Origin: Deinococcus gobiensis I-0
GTDB lineage: Bacteria; Deinococcota; Deinococci; Deinococcales; Deinococcaceae
Direction: 5' to 3'
DNA: 60,631 nucleotides
NCBI RefSeq assembly: GCF_000252445.1
Contig: NC_017790.1
Coordinates: forward strand, 2,985,001 to 3,045,631
Shown here piece by piece: positions 1 to 12,358 of this stretch (its first letter is position 1; every line of letters starts with the position of its first letter). A program made the translations under genes and the position numbers. The notes beneath the pieces were generated by a model. The model was given only the letters and a program-made list of their open reading frames with translations, made no database searches and was not told the origin of the DNA.

Positions 1-483
1 TTCTGGGTCCTGCTTGCCATCGTCCTTGTCCTGGTCGGAGCCGATCAGGCCCTCAAGGCGTGGGCGCTGTCGAATCTGCGCCTCGGCCAGCCCGCCATTC
101 CGGTGATTCCGGGTCTGCTGGACTGGGTGCTGACCTTCAATACGGGCGCGGCCTGGAGCATGTTCAGTGGCAGCGCGGCCCCCCTGGCCCTGGCACGGCT
201 GCTGGTGGGCGCAGGCATCCTGGTGTACCTGTACCTGCGTCCCCAGCCCCGGCTGCTGAGCGTGCTGCTGAGCATGATCTCGGCCGGAGCCATCGGCAAC
301 GCCATCGACGGACTGCGGGCGGGGCGCGTGACCGATATGATCCACGCGCCCTTTCTGAGTGCCGTGACGCGGGCCATCAACGGCACCGACTTTCCCATCT
401 TCAACGTGGCGGACATGTGCGTGGTGCTGGGCACGCTGCTCCTGCTGATCAGCAGCCTGCTGCCGGACCGCAAGAAGGCCTGA
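1..483 (+). CDS. lspA: Lipoprotein signal peptidase LspA, 5' end cut by the window
   Basis: Membrane aspartyl protease that removes signal peptides from diacylglyceryl-modified prolipoproteins in the cytoplasmic membrane. The frame is open from base 1 and the visible part is 160 codons. With a family length of about 150-170 residues, only a few N-terminal residues can be missing. Four hydrophobic segments are visible. The two catalytic aspartate regions are GNAID (Asp at visible codon 103) and FNVADM (Asp at codon 138). The usual NxxDR has Gly instead of Arg after the Asp. A hairpin terminator follows directly and separates it from convergent rpmB. Confidence 0.93.
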   Translation, partial: FWVLLAIVLVLVGADQALKAWALSNLRLGQPAIPVIPGLLDWVLTFNTGAAWSMFSGSAAPLALARLLVGAGILVYLYLRPQPRLLSVLLSMISAGAIGNAIDGLRAGRVTDMIHAPFLSAVTRAINGTDFPIFNVADMCVVLGTLLLLISSLLPDRKKA

Positions 484-509
484 GTCCCTGCCTGCCCCAC
501 GTCACGAAA

Positions 510-540
510 ACAGCCCCCGGCCACGAAGGCTGGGGGCTGT
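510..540. terminator. Bidirectional hairpin between lspA and rpmB
   Basis: The arms ACAGCCCCC and GGGGGCTGT pair, with an inner GCC/GGC pair around ACGAA. An A-run precedes the hairpin on the plus strand, so it gives a short U-run for minus-strand transcripts. The two genes converge here. Confidence 0.7.
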
Positions 541-556
541 CCTGTAGGGCTCCGCC

Positions 557-772
557 TTAGACCAGGCTCTTGCGGCACTTGGTGCACACGCGCAGACGCA
601 GGCTCACGCCGCCGCGCGCCACCGTCAGGGGCTGGAGGTTGGGCTTCTGGACCCGCTTGGTGATCCCGGTGGTCTTGCGACCCACGCCGCCGGCCGCGCG
701 GGCCTTACCACGGCGCGTCACCGCGTTCACGACAATCGGCCCCTTACCGCACACTTCGCACACTTTCGCCAT
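557..772 (-). CDS. rpmB: 50S ribosomal protein bL28
   Basis: Small basic protein of the large ribosomal subunit, 71 residues. It begins [12 protein letters not shown] and ends CTKCRKSLV, with two CxxC pairs (CEVC and CTKC) as in zinc-binding L28 forms. The start is chosen at 772 because GAAGGAGAAGAAC gives a good Shine-Dalgarno just upstream and the family begins here; the frame stays open further upstream. A -10-like TACAGT (minus) lies about 155 nt upstream, leaving a long GC-rich leader. Confidence 0.96.
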   Translation of the reverse strand: MAKVCEVCGKGPIVVNAVTRRGKARAAGGVGRKTTGITKRVQKPNLQPLTVARGGVSLRLRVCTKCRKSLV

Positions 773-927
773 GTTCTTCTTCTCCTTCTTGAGTCTGGGC
801 CGCCAGATGGTCCGGGGGCCGCGCCCGCTGGGATTCGCCCGCCCGGGTGGCTCTGGGCCGGAACCCGGGAGCCGCCGGTGGGTGTGGGGGCGTCTGCCGC
901 GCCGGACCGGCGCAGACAAGCCTTCCG

Positions 928-933
928 ACTGTA
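928..933 (-). promoter_or_regulatory. Candidate -10 box for rpmB
   Basis: TACAGT on the minus strand, about 155 nt before rpmB, at the only clear -10-like hexamer in the leader. The -35 region is weak, so this is tentative. Confidence 0.3.
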
Positions 934-982
934 GCACATCCGGGCGGCGAAACGGTGGCCCAGGCGCCCGCCGGACCACACG

Positions 983-1015
983 AAAAACCGGACGCCACAT
1001 GGGCGCCCGGTCCGG
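983..1015 (-). terminator. Intrinsic terminator of the GlsB-like gene
   Basis: On the minus strand CCGGA and CGCC pair with GGCG and TCCGG around a short loop, followed by five T residues. It sits just after the GlsB-like stop codon at 1029. Confidence 0.7.
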
Positions 1016-1028
1016 AAAGGCCGTGGGC

Positions 1029-1298
1029 TTATCGCAGGACGCGCAGGGCCTTGAGGATGGCGATCAGCACGATGCTGCCCACCACACCCCACACGATGCT
1101 CAAGAAATTGAAGCCGCCGCCCGCCGCGTACGCGCCGCCGATCTGGAGCCAGTTGCCGAAGACGACCTGCGCGAGGAGGCTGCCCACGATGCCGATGAGG
1201 ATGTTGGCGACCGCACCCTGCTGGGCGTCCGTCTTCATGATCATGCTTGCGAGCCAACCGACGAGTGCGCCAACCAGAATAGTGATGATCCAACCCAT
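1029..1298 (-). CDS. GlsB/YeaQ/YmgE-family (transglycosylase-associated) small membrane protein
   Basis: Small integral membrane protein of 89 residues. It has three glycine-rich hydrophobic helices: residues 1-20 beginning [18 protein letters not shown], about 29-48, and 66-83. This is the pattern of the GlsB/YeaQ family, often linked to stress and envelope functions with no known biochemical activity. The start at 1298 is set by the strong GGAGGAAAC Shine-Dalgarno. The gene is single, followed by its own terminator, and divergent from thrB. Confidence 0.88.
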   Translation of the reverse strand: MGWIITILVGALVGWLASMIMKTDAQQGAVANILIGIVGSLLAQVVFGNWLQIGGAYAAGGGFNFLSIVWGVVGSIVLIAILKALRVLR

Positions 1299-1721
1299 GA
1301 TGTTTCCTCCTGTACTGTGATGGTTTTGTTCGGTCCTGTCGGCGCTTTCGCGCTTCCTGGCCGGTCTTGATGGAGGCAGCATGAGCCGGGCGCCCCCCCC
1401 TCAATGTTGGGCGGGCTACATTCTCAAGGGGGAGCGAAGGGCAGGTAAGGACCGGGGGGCATGGGCTTAAGGTGAGGCTCCGGGTAGCTGACCGGGACAT
1501 TTATTCCTGACGCGTTTCTGTCGAAATCGCGGGCCGATTTGTCTCGGTCAGGACGCGTCCGGAGACAGGCGGCCCGCTACCATGACCGCAGACGCTCCCC
1601 TGAAGGTGACGTTTTCTGGAGGCCCCCACCCTATGCCCGACTGCCCTGTGTACCGACTGCCCACCGCCGCCGACCCGACCCGCCGGACCCCCGGACCGGG
1701 AGCCTGCGGCGGAGGCCGACC
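1299..1721. other. Intergenic leader region before thrB
   Basis: About 420 nt separate the GlsB-like start from thrB. The region contains an M-box-like 12-mer AGGTGAGGCTCC (1470-1481). An 11-bp inverted repeat follows, CTGACCGGGAC at 1488-1498 with GTCTCGGTCAG at 1541-1551. Next are a 10-bp palindrome GGACGCGTCC at 1551-1560 and a short ORF (1633-1725) that ends on the thrB start. Otherwise no gene is seen. Confidence 0.5.
1488..1551 (+). promoter_or_regulatory. Candidate structured RNA leader (stem-loop) upstream of thrB
   Basis: Eleven-base arms pair with a single G-U. The enclosed 42 nt contain GACGCGT and GCGGGCC, which can alternatively pair with downstream ACGCGTC (1553-1559) and GGCCCGC (1571-1577). 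Mutually exclusive folds are therefore possible. No riboswitch family is assigned. Confidence 0.3.
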
Positions 1722-1725
1722 GTGA
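1633..1725 (+). CDS. Short ORF overlapping the thrB start (possible leader peptide)
   Basis: Thirty codons beginning [15 protein letters not shown] and ending with TGA inside a GTGA overlap with the thrB GTG start. A GGAGG lies 10 nt before its ATG. Three of the 30 residues are threonine and several codons are unlike neighbouring genes. It could couple translation to thrB or sense threonine supply, but it may be chance in a high-GC frame. No homologue is recognised. Confidence 0.3.
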   Translation: MPDCPVYRLPTAADPTRRTPGPGACGGGRP

Positions 1726-2633
1726 CCGGGAGCTTCACGGTGCGCGCCCCGGCCAGCAGCGCCAACCTGGGGCCGGGTTTCGACAGCCTGGGGCTGAGCG
1801 TGCCACTGCATACCACCCTGCGCGTGACGCCGCAGGACGTGACCGAGGTCGTGCCGCTGGGGCCGGAGCTGGAAGGCACACCCGCCGACGAGAGCAACTA
1901 CGTGTACCGGGCGATGCTGCTCGCGGCGCGGCGGGCCGGGCAGCCCCTACCCCCGGCGCGGGTGGAGATCTGGACGGACGTGCCGCTGGCCCGGGGTCTG
2001 GGAAGCAGCGCCGCCGCCCTGGTCGCGGGCATCGTGGCGGGCAACGAACTGCTGGGGCGGCCACTGACCGACGAGGTGGTGCTGGACGTGGCCGCCCGCG
2101 AGGAGGGCCACCCCGACAACGTGGCCCCGGCGCTGTTCGGGGGCATCGTGGTCGCCACGCTGGACAAGCTGGGCACCCACTACGTGCGGCTGGACCCCCC
2201 GGCGAACCTGGGCGTGACGGTGCTCGTCCCCGATTTCGAGCTCTCGACGAGCAAGGCGCGCGCCGTGCTGCCGCGCGAGTACAGCCGCGCCGACGCGGTC
2301 CACGCCCTGTCGCACGCCGCGCTGCTGGCCGCTGCGCTGGCCCAGGGCCGGCTGGACCTGCTGCGGCACGCCATGCAGGACTACATTCATCAGGTGTGGC
2401 GCGCGCCGCTGGTGCCGGGCCTGAGCGACATCCTGGAAAGCGCGCACGAGTACGGCGCGCTGGGCGCGGCCCTGAGCGGCGCGGGGCCGACCGTACTGTG
2501 CTTCCATGACACGCGTGGGTCCACCGCGCCGCTGCACGCCTACCTGAACGGCGTAATGGCCCGCAACGGGCTGACGGGCCGGGTCATGGACTTCGGGATC
2601 GACACGCGCGGAACCGTGGTCGAGCGGGACTGA
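1722..2633 (+). CDS. thrB: Homoserine kinase
   Basis: Phosphorylates homoserine with ATP in threonine synthesis. GHMP-kinase family, 303 residues, near the usual 300. The N-terminal substrate motif [16 protein letters not shown] is at residues 7-22. The ATP-binding motif [11 protein letters not shown] lies near residues 88-98, and the C-terminal GHMP motif [12 protein letters not shown] is present. The GTG start at 1722 is chosen because GGAGG lies six bases upstream and the family begins just before the APASSAN motif; the frame remains open upstream to 1539. A strong bidirectional terminator follows. Confidence 0.95.
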   Translation: MTGSFTVRAPASSANLGPGFDSLGLSVPLHTTLRVTPQDVTEVVPLGPELEGTPADESNYVYRAMLLAARRAGQPLPPARVEIWTDVPLARGLGSSAAALVAGIVAGNELLGRPLTDEVVLDVAAREEGHPDNVAPALFGGIVVATLDKLGTHYVRLDPPANLGVTVLVPDFELSTSKARAVLPREYSRADAVHALSHAALLAAALAQGRLDLLRHAMQDYIHQVWRAPLVPGLSDILESAHEYGALGAALSGAGPTVLCFHDTRGSTAPLHAYLNGVMARNGLTGRVMDFGIDTRGTVVERD

Positions 2634-2666
2634 CGGGCGCGGGGCGGGGAGAGACGGCGAGGCGAT

Positions 2667-2704
2667 GCAAAAGGGCCGGCGGAACTTTTCCCCGGCCCTT
2701 TTGC
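2667..2704. terminator. Bidirectional terminator between thrB and the MMPL gene
   Basis: Thirteen-base perfect arms, GCAAAAGGGCCGG at 2667-2679 and its complement at 2692-2704. These give A- and T-runs on both sides, so the hairpin can end both converging transcripts. Confidence 0.9.
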
Positions 2705-2717
2705 CCGTGCCCTCCCC

Positions 2718-4958
<2,241 letters not shown>

Positions 4959-4965
4959 GCCCGCG

Positions 4966-4971
4966 ACTCTA
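4966..4971 (-). promoter_or_regulatory. Leaderless -10 box, MMPL gene
   Basis: TAGAGT on the minus strand, 7 nt before the GTG at 4958. Its position argues for a leaderless transcript and for this start codon. Confidence 0.6.
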
Positions 4972-5042
4972 GCGGGGAAGGGAGGACGGGGTCTTACGGC
5001 AGGTGCTGGCCGGACCCCTCCCCCCACATCCTCCTGACAGCC

Positions 5043-7019
5043 TTACAGCCAGCGCTCCAGCCAGCCGAGGTATTCCTCCAGGCGCTTGAGCCGCCGGTCC
5101 GGGCGCCCCGAGCGCGACAGTTCGTGGTCCTCGCCGGGAAAGCGCACGAAGCGGGTCGGCACGCCGTTCAGGGTCAGGGCCGCGTACCACTGCTCGGCCT
5201 GCTCGACCGGGCAGCGGTGGTCGAGGACCGAGTGGACGATGAGGGTGGGCGTCGTGACGTTCTCGACGTATTGCAGCGGCGAGAGGTCCCAGAGTCTGGC
5301 GGCGTCGGCGCGGCGGGCGAAATTCAGGCCCAGCTCGTCCACCCAGAAGCGCAGCCCGATGTCGGAGGTACCCCCGAAGGAGATCAGGTTGCAGATGCTG
5401 CGGTCGGTGATGGCGGCCTGGAAGCGGTCCGTGTGCGCGGTGATCCAGTTCGTCATGAAGCCGCCGTAGCTGCCCCCCATGACGGCGGTCCTGGCCGGGT
5501 CCAGGGCCGGCACCGTCTCCAGGCAGCGGTCGAAGAAGGCCAGCAGGTCGTCCTGGTCCACCGTGCCCCAGCGGCCGTGGATGGCGTCCACCCAGGCCTG
5601 CCCGTAGCCGACGCTGCCGCGCGGGTTGCTGTAGCACACGCCGTAGCCCCGCGCCGCGAGCAGCTGGAACTCGTGCGTGAAACCGTAACCGTAGTCGGTG
5701 TGCGGCCCGCCGTGGATATTCAGCAGGGCGGGCACCTGTTGCCCCTCGGCCAGCTCGCCGGGCAGCAGCACCCAGCCCTCGCCCTCGCCCAGTTCGTTCG
5801 TGAAAGTCACGCGCTGGGGGGAAAGGGCCGCGAAGGGCAGGTCGGCGTTGAGGTCGGTCACGGGCATCCCGTTCAGCTCCACCTCGGGGAAGCGGGTGGC
5901 CGACTCGCGGATGAGGGCCACGCCGCCCGAGGACGCCGTGAAGGCCGAGATCACGCCCTGGGGGTCGTGGTCGTGCGCGTGGACCTGCCCCCCCACCGTC
6001 GCTGTGAACAGGCCCACGCTGCCGCGCACCGTGCTCGTGAACAGCAGCGTGTCGCCGTCGAGCCATACCGGCTTCTCGGGCAGGGCGCCCACGTGGCAGT
6101 CGCCGCCCACCGCGCCGCCGACCGGGTGGTCGTGGCCCTCGTCGAGCCGCGTGACCTCGTTTCCGGGCCCGATCAGGTACAGGTGCACGTTCTCGGTGTT
6201 GCCCTTGCCGCTCGGGCGGCCCACCACCGCGAAGCGTTCGCCGTCCGGGTGCGGAATGACCGTCTGGAGGGCGGCGTCCCAGGCCGTGAGCTGCGTGACG
6301 CGGCCCTCCAGGTCCAGGCGGTAGACCTCGTTGCGCCACTCGTAGGCGGCGCGCTCGTCGGTGCTCGACACGAACAGCACCCCGCCCGAGTCGGGCAGCC
6401 AGGCGTAGGCTCCCGGCTCGATTTCGGGCGCGTGCCACTCGCTCAGCTCGCCGGTCGCCAGTTCGTAGCGCCACAGCCGCGCGGGCGATTCGGGCAGCCA
6501 GTCGCGGCCGTTGAAGCGGTAGCGCGGGCGGGTGATGACGCGGGCCTCGCCGCGCTCGTCACGCTTGTCCTGCTCGTCGCCGCCACTGAAAAAGGCGATG
6601 AAGCGCCCGTCCGGGCTCCACTGCACGTTCTGCACACCCTGAAGGAAATGCGTGACCCGCCGCGCCTCACCCCCGGCGAGCGGTAGGAGCATCAGCGCGC
6701 CCTTGACCTCGCCCGCCGTGCGCACGAAGGCCAGCGTCTGCCCGTCGGGCGACCAGCGCGGCGAGCTGTCGCCCCGGCCCGCTTCGCCGTGCGTGAGCGG
6801 CCGCGCCTCGCCCCCGGCCCCGGCCAGCCACAGGTGCGAGCGGTAGCGCGGCCGGGCGAAATCGGCGTCGGGCTTACGCGGCTCCTCCTCCTCGACCCGC
6901 GAGAGGACGTAGGCGACCTGCCGCCCGTCCGGGCTGAGCTGCGGGTCGGACGGAAAACGCAGGGCCAGCAGCGAGTCGGGACCGGGCCGGGGGCCGTCCT
7001 TCTGAGCAGTGGAAGTCAT
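5043..7019 (-). CDS. S9 family serine peptidase (acylaminoacyl-peptidase/prolyl-oligopeptidase type)
   Basis: Cytosolic serine peptidase of 658 residues. The N-terminal half carries repeated SPDG-type blades (LSPDGRQVAYV, WSPDGQTLAFV, WSPDGRFIAFF) of a beta-propeller that filters access to the active site. The C-terminal half is an alpha/beta hydrolase with nucleophile motif GGSYGG (about residue 516) and catalytic His in EDHEL (about 632). No signal peptide is seen. A TTGACT sequence lies seven bases before the ATG, a weak version of the leaderless -10 box used elsewhere in the window. It probably degrades short or N-acylated peptides. Confidence 0.93.
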   Translation of the reverse strand: MTSTAQKDGPRPGPDSLLALRFPSDPQLSPDGRQVAYVLSRVEEEEPRKPDADFARPRYRSHLWLAGAGGEARPLTHGEAGRGDSSPRWSPDGQTLAFVRTAGEVKGALMLLPLAGGEARRVTHFLQGVQNVQWSPDGRFIAFFSGGDEQDKRDERGEARVITRPRYRFNGRDWLPESPARLWRYELATGELSEWHAPEIEPGAYAWLPDSGGVLFVSSTDERAAYEWRNEVYRLDLEGRVTQLTAWDAALQTVIPHPDGERFAVVGRPSGKGNTENVHLYLIGPGNEVTRLDEGHDHPVGGAVGGDCHVGALPEKPVWLDGDTLLFTSTVRGSVGLFTATVGGQVHAHDHDPQGVISAFTASSGGVALIRESATRFPEVELNGMPVTDLNADLPFAALSPQRVTFTNELGEGEGWVLLPGELAEGQQVPALLNIHGGPHTDYGYGFTHEFQLLAARGYGVCYSNPRGSVGYGQAWVDAIHGRWGTVDQDDLLAFFDRCLETVPALDPARTAVMGGSYGGFMTNWITAHTDRFQAAITDRSICNLISFGGTSDIGLRFWVDELGLNFARRADAARLWDLSPLQYVENVTTPTLIVHSVLDHRCPVEQAEQWYAALTLNGVPTRFVRFPGEDHELSRSGRPDRRLKRLEEYLGWLERWL

Positions 7020-7301
7020 GTGCCCCAGTCAAGCACGGCGCAGGCCCCGAGACAGCGTCCAGGCGCTGACCCGCCGTCCAGCACGCGGAAGTTAAATCCC
7101 GGCTCAATGCCGATGGAGACTTCTCTCCCATTCCTCGCATCTCCGAAGCTTACGCTGGTCTTACCAAGTTTTCCTGGTCCGTCCCGGGTCGGAGTCCGCT
7201 CCGTGCCGGTGCATGCACAATCCGTCGGGTGTCCCTGCGGGGCCACTCCAACGCTTCGTCCCCTCGTTCCGCCTTCTTTCTCTCCCAACAGGAGGTCTGT
7301 C

Positions 7302-7493
7302 ATGCAAGAACTGTCCTGCACCTGGGTTCCCGGCACCATCGACGTCGTGCGGCTGCGCCTGGGCACACGCAATATCGAACTGACCAGCACCCGCCTGGGC
7401 CGCATCTTCGGCTCGCAGGCCCTCAACGACCTGTACCTCAAGGGCCGCGTGGTCCTGCGCGCCAACCCCCAGCAGATCGACCTGCTGGCCTGA
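7302..7493 (+). CDS. Small conserved-looking hypothetical protein, 63 aa
   Basis: Not recognised. The protein begins MQELSCTWVPGTIDVVRLRL and is soluble and mixed in charge, with no membrane segment. The start is fixed by a strong AGGAGGT six bases upstream of the ATG at 7302, and codon use matches neighbours. The 280-nt region before it, divergent from the S9 peptidase, holds no clear structure. Translation is well supported but function is unknown. Confidence 0.65.
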   Translation: MQELSCTWVPGTIDVVRLRLGTRNIELTSTRLGRIFGSQALNDLYLKGRVVLRANPQQIDLLA

Positions 7494-7565
7494 GCTTCCC
7501 CTCGCCACGTCTCGTCTGCCGCCGCCGGGCCCGCCCTGGCGGCGGCGTCTCATGGCCCCTGGGGG

Positions 7566-7571
7566 TAGCAT
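7566..7571 (+). promoter_or_regulatory. Leaderless -10 box, M20 peptidase
   Basis: TAGCAT followed by 7 nt and then ATG at 7579. This favours the internal ATG over the two upstream in-frame starts. Confidence 0.55.
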
Positions 7572-7578
7572 GCGCGGC

Positions 7579-8685
<1,107 letters not shown>

Positions 8686-8711
8686 CTTCCCCCACCGGAG
8701 GCCCCGCCCCT

Positions 8712-9008
8712 ATGTTCAACCTGTTTCGCCGCCCCGCGCCCAACCTCTACGTCAAGCAGGACGACCCGCAGACCTACCGCGTGAGGGTCCGCACCCGTGC
8801 CCACGGCGAGGTGGTCGAGTTCCGCTTCACCAAGGGGGCCCATATCGGCATCGACGACGACGGCAACCACATGTTCCGCAAGCCGGTGGTTTCGCCGCAG
8901 CACTTCGACCGGGGCGAGCTGCTCGTGCAGTTCGACAAGAAGTACAACGTGACCGGCGTGAGCGGCGAGGGCGTGGACTTCGTGCCCATGAGCGAGTGGG
9001 AAGACTGA
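8712..9008 (+). CDS. Hypothetical protein, 98 aa
   Basis: Not recognised. It is soluble and rich in beta-type segments: MFNLFRRPAPNLYVKQDDP, then RVRVRTRAHGEVVEFRFTKGAHIG. It is acidic at the C terminus (MSEWED) and has no signal peptide or cysteine. A GGAGG lies ten bases before the ATG. It follows the M20 peptidase by 26 nt in the same direction and is probably co-transcribed. Codon use is native. Confidence 0.7.
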   Translation: MFNLFRRPAPNLYVKQDDPQTYRVRVRTRAHGEVVEFRFTKGAHIGIDDDGNHMFRKPVVSPQHFDRGELLVQFDKKYNVTGVSGEGVDFVPMSEWED

Positions 9009-9027
9009 GCCCCCTTCGCGGGGTTTC

Positions 9028-9384
9028 TCAGTCCTCCAGCATCTGTGCCCAGCCGGCCGGGTCCTCGCCTACCGTCAGGACCTTGCCGGCGCGCACCAGC
9101 GGCAGCTTCAGCAGTTCGGGCGTCTCGATGATGCGGGCAATGACGCTTTCCTCGGTGGTGCGCAGGTAGGCCAGGTTGCTGCGCTCGTAGGCCTTGCCCT
9201 CCAGGTCAAGCAGGGCGTTCAGGCCGAACTTCTGCACGAAGCGGGTCAGCTCTCCCTTGGCGATGGGCCGCTCGTTCAGGTCCACGAAATGGATCTTGAC
9301 GCGGCGCTCCTTGAAAAACCGCTCGGCGGCGCGCGTTTCCTTGCTCTTTTTCGTTCCGAAGACCTGGGGCTGCACCTCTGCCAT
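9028..9384 (-). CDS. ArsC/Spx-family (arsenate reductase-like) protein lacking the catalytic cysteine
   Basis: 118 residues with the ArsC-like thioredoxin-fold layout. It opens VFGTKKSKETRAAERFFKER, followed by the VDLNERPI strand and then LLKLPLVRAGKVLTVGED with the conserved cis-proline region. The position where ArsC/YffB proteins carry a redox Cys (CxTC) reads GTKKS, and there is no cysteine in the whole protein, so reductase chemistry is unlikely. The start is supported by TAGAAT seven bases upstream. A Spx-like or other non-redox role is an inference. Confidence 0.85.
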   Translation of the reverse strand: MAEVQPQVFGTKKSKETRAAERFFKERRVKIHFVDLNERPIAKGELTRFVQKFGLNALLDLEGKAYERSNLAYLRTTEESVIARIIETPELLKLPLVRAGKVLTVGEDPAGWAQMLED

Positions 9385-9391
9385 ACCCCGG

Positions 9392-9397
9392 ATTCTA
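9392..9397 (-). promoter_or_regulatory. Leaderless -10 box, ArsC-like gene
   Basis: TAGAAT on the minus strand, 7 nt before the ATG at 9384. Confidence 0.6.
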
Positions 9398-9435
9398 TAG
9401 GCCACCTGGCGCGTGTCCCTGCCCCTACGCCCCTC

Positions 9436-9441
9436 TAGACT
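9436..9441 (+). promoter_or_regulatory. Leaderless -10 box, phosphotransferase gene
   Basis: TAGACT, 6 nt before the ATG at 9448. The two -10 boxes of this divergent pair are less than 45 nt apart. Confidence 0.6.
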
Positions 9442-9447
9442 CGGCCC

Positions 9448-10347
9448 ATGACCCCGGGCCGGATGCATGAGGGCGAGCAGGAGACGAGCAGCGACCTCGT
9501 GCGCCGCCTGCTCGCCGCGCAGTTTCCGCAGTGGACCGGCGAGGCGGTGCGCCCCCTGACCTCCTGGGGCACCGACCACGCCCTGTACCGGGTGGGAGAC
9601 GGCCTGCTGGCCCGCTTGCCCCGCATCGGCTGGGCGGTGGGGCAGGTGGAACGCGACCTGACGTGGCTGCCCCGGCTGACCCCAGCTCTGCCGCTGGAGA
9701 CGCCGCAGCCGCTCGCGCTGGGCGGCCCCGGCGAGGGCTATCCCTGGCCCTGGGGTATCTACCGCTGGCTGCCGGGCAAGACGGCGACCCTGGCCGGCGT
9801 GCAGGGCGACGTGACCCTGGCCGGGGGGCTCGCGGCCTTCGTGCTGGCTCTGCGTGCCACTGACCTGGCCGGACTGCCCCGCGCCGAGGCCCCCGAACGG
9901 ACGCTGCCGGACCTCGGCCCCCCTGTGCGCCGCGCCCTGGCGCAGTCGGCCGACCTCCTGCCGCCCGAGACCTGGCGCCGGGCCGCCGAGGTCTGGGAAC
10001 GGGCACAGGCGCTGCCAGGCTGGAGCGCCACTCCGGTTGTGGTCCACGGCGACCTGCACGCCAACAACCTGCTGCTGCGGGAGGGCCGGCTGGCCGCCGT
10101 ACTGGACTTCGGCCTGCGGCTCGACGACCCGGCGGTGGACCTCATGCCCGCCTGGAACACTTTCGGCGAGCAGGCGCGGGCAGCCTACCTGCGCGCCCTG
10201 GCCCCCGACGACGCGACTCGGGCGCGGGGCCGCGCGCTGGCGCTCGCCAAGGCGCTGCTGGCCCTGCCGTACTACTGGCGCACCAACCCCGAGATTGTGG
10301 AGCGCGCCCTCTTCACGCTCGGTCAGGTGACGGCCGAGCACCCCTAG
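9448..10347 (+). CDS. Aminoglycoside phosphotransferase (APH)-family kinase
   Basis: 299 residues with a protein-kinase-like fold. It has the Brenner-type motif VVHGDLHANNLLL (about residues 198-210) holding the catalytic Asp and metal-binding Asn, and AVLDFGL (about 216-222) as the DFG-like metal site. These are standard for the APH family. The natural substrate is unknown and resistance should not be assumed, since many chromosomal members act on small metabolites. Leaderless promoter at 9436. Followed by the short ORFs that precede hflX. Confidence 0.85.
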   Translation: MTPGRMHEGEQETSSDLVRRLLAAQFPQWTGEAVRPLTSWGTDHALYRVGDGLLARLPRIGWAVGQVERDLTWLPRLTPALPLETPQPLALGGPGEGYPWPWGIYRWLPGKTATLAGVQGDVTLAGGLAAFVLALRATDLAGLPRAEAPERTLPDLGPPVRRALAQSADLLPPETWRRAAEVWERAQALPGWSATPVVVHGDLHANNLLLREGRLAAVLDFGLRLDDPAVDLMPAWNTFGEQARAAYLRALAPDDATRARGRALALAKALLALPYYWRTNPEIVERALFTLGQVTAEHP

Positions 10348-10398
10348 GCCACCCGGCCGATGTGTCTGCCGCGCCGCCTCCCCTACCCTGGGGGCACG

Positions 10399-10419
10399 AT
10401 GATCAAGAACATCAAGTAA
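10399..10419 (+). CDS. Six-codon micro-ORF MIKNIK upstream of hflX
   Basis: ATG ATC AAG AAC ATC AAG TAA. A TACCCT -10-like box ends nine bases before the ATG, so the transcript could be leaderless or nearly so. Composition (lysine, isoleucine, asparagine) is unlike the surrounding alanine- and arginine-rich proteins. It may be a regulatory micro-peptide or chance. Confidence 0.25.
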   Translation: MIKNIK

Positions 10420-10449
10420 AGACACACGGTCGCGTCAGCCCCGAAGTTT

Positions 10450-10455
10450 TAGAAT
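10450..10455 (+). promoter_or_regulatory. Leaderless -10 box driving the hflX upstream ORF
   Basis: TAGAAT, 7 nt before the ATG at 10463, the same geometry as at many full-length genes here. It is the best promoter candidate for hflX. Confidence 0.55.
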
Positions 10456-10462
10456 AGGGGCA

Positions 10463-10579
10463 ATGACAGAGGCGTGTCTTCCCTCTCCGCGCGGACACGG
10501 TTCCGGGCGGGCTGGACGGCGTGCCGAGTGCTCTCTACCCTGCGACACCCTCCCCTTCAAAGGAAGTGAAGTTCTATAG
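10463..10579 (+). CDS. 38-codon leaderless ORF immediately upstream of hflX
   Basis: Begins MTEACLPSPRGHGSG and ends GSEVL with a TAG only five bases before the hflX GTG. It has a strict TAGAAT-N7-ATG promoter arrangement. Three cysteines and unbiased codons (CTA, AGT, AAA) suggest its sequence is not under ordinary protein selection. It may act as a leader that delivers ribosomes to the weak hflX start. No homologue is recognised. Confidence 0.35.
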   Translation: MTEACLPSPRGHGSGRAGRRAECSLPCDTLPFKGSEVL

Positions 10580-10584
10580 ATAAA

Positions 10585-12294
<1,710 letters not shown>

Positions 12295-12309
12295 CCCCGG
12301 TCAGACGAT

Positions 12310-12341
12310 AAGAGGGGAGCATAGGCCTCCCCTCTTTCTTT
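12310..12341. terminator. Terminator between hflX and the MBL hydrolase
   Basis: Arms AGAGGGGAG (12311-12319) and CTCCCCTCT (12327-12335), followed by TTCTTT on the plus strand. The flanking genes converge. Confidence 0.85.
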
Positions 12342-12358
12342 GCCTCACCGGGCGCGGC

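Noticed and set aside
9448..10347. Aminoglycoside resistance gene
   Set aside because: The APH fold is clear, but the family includes many metabolic kinases and nothing nearby indicates resistance.
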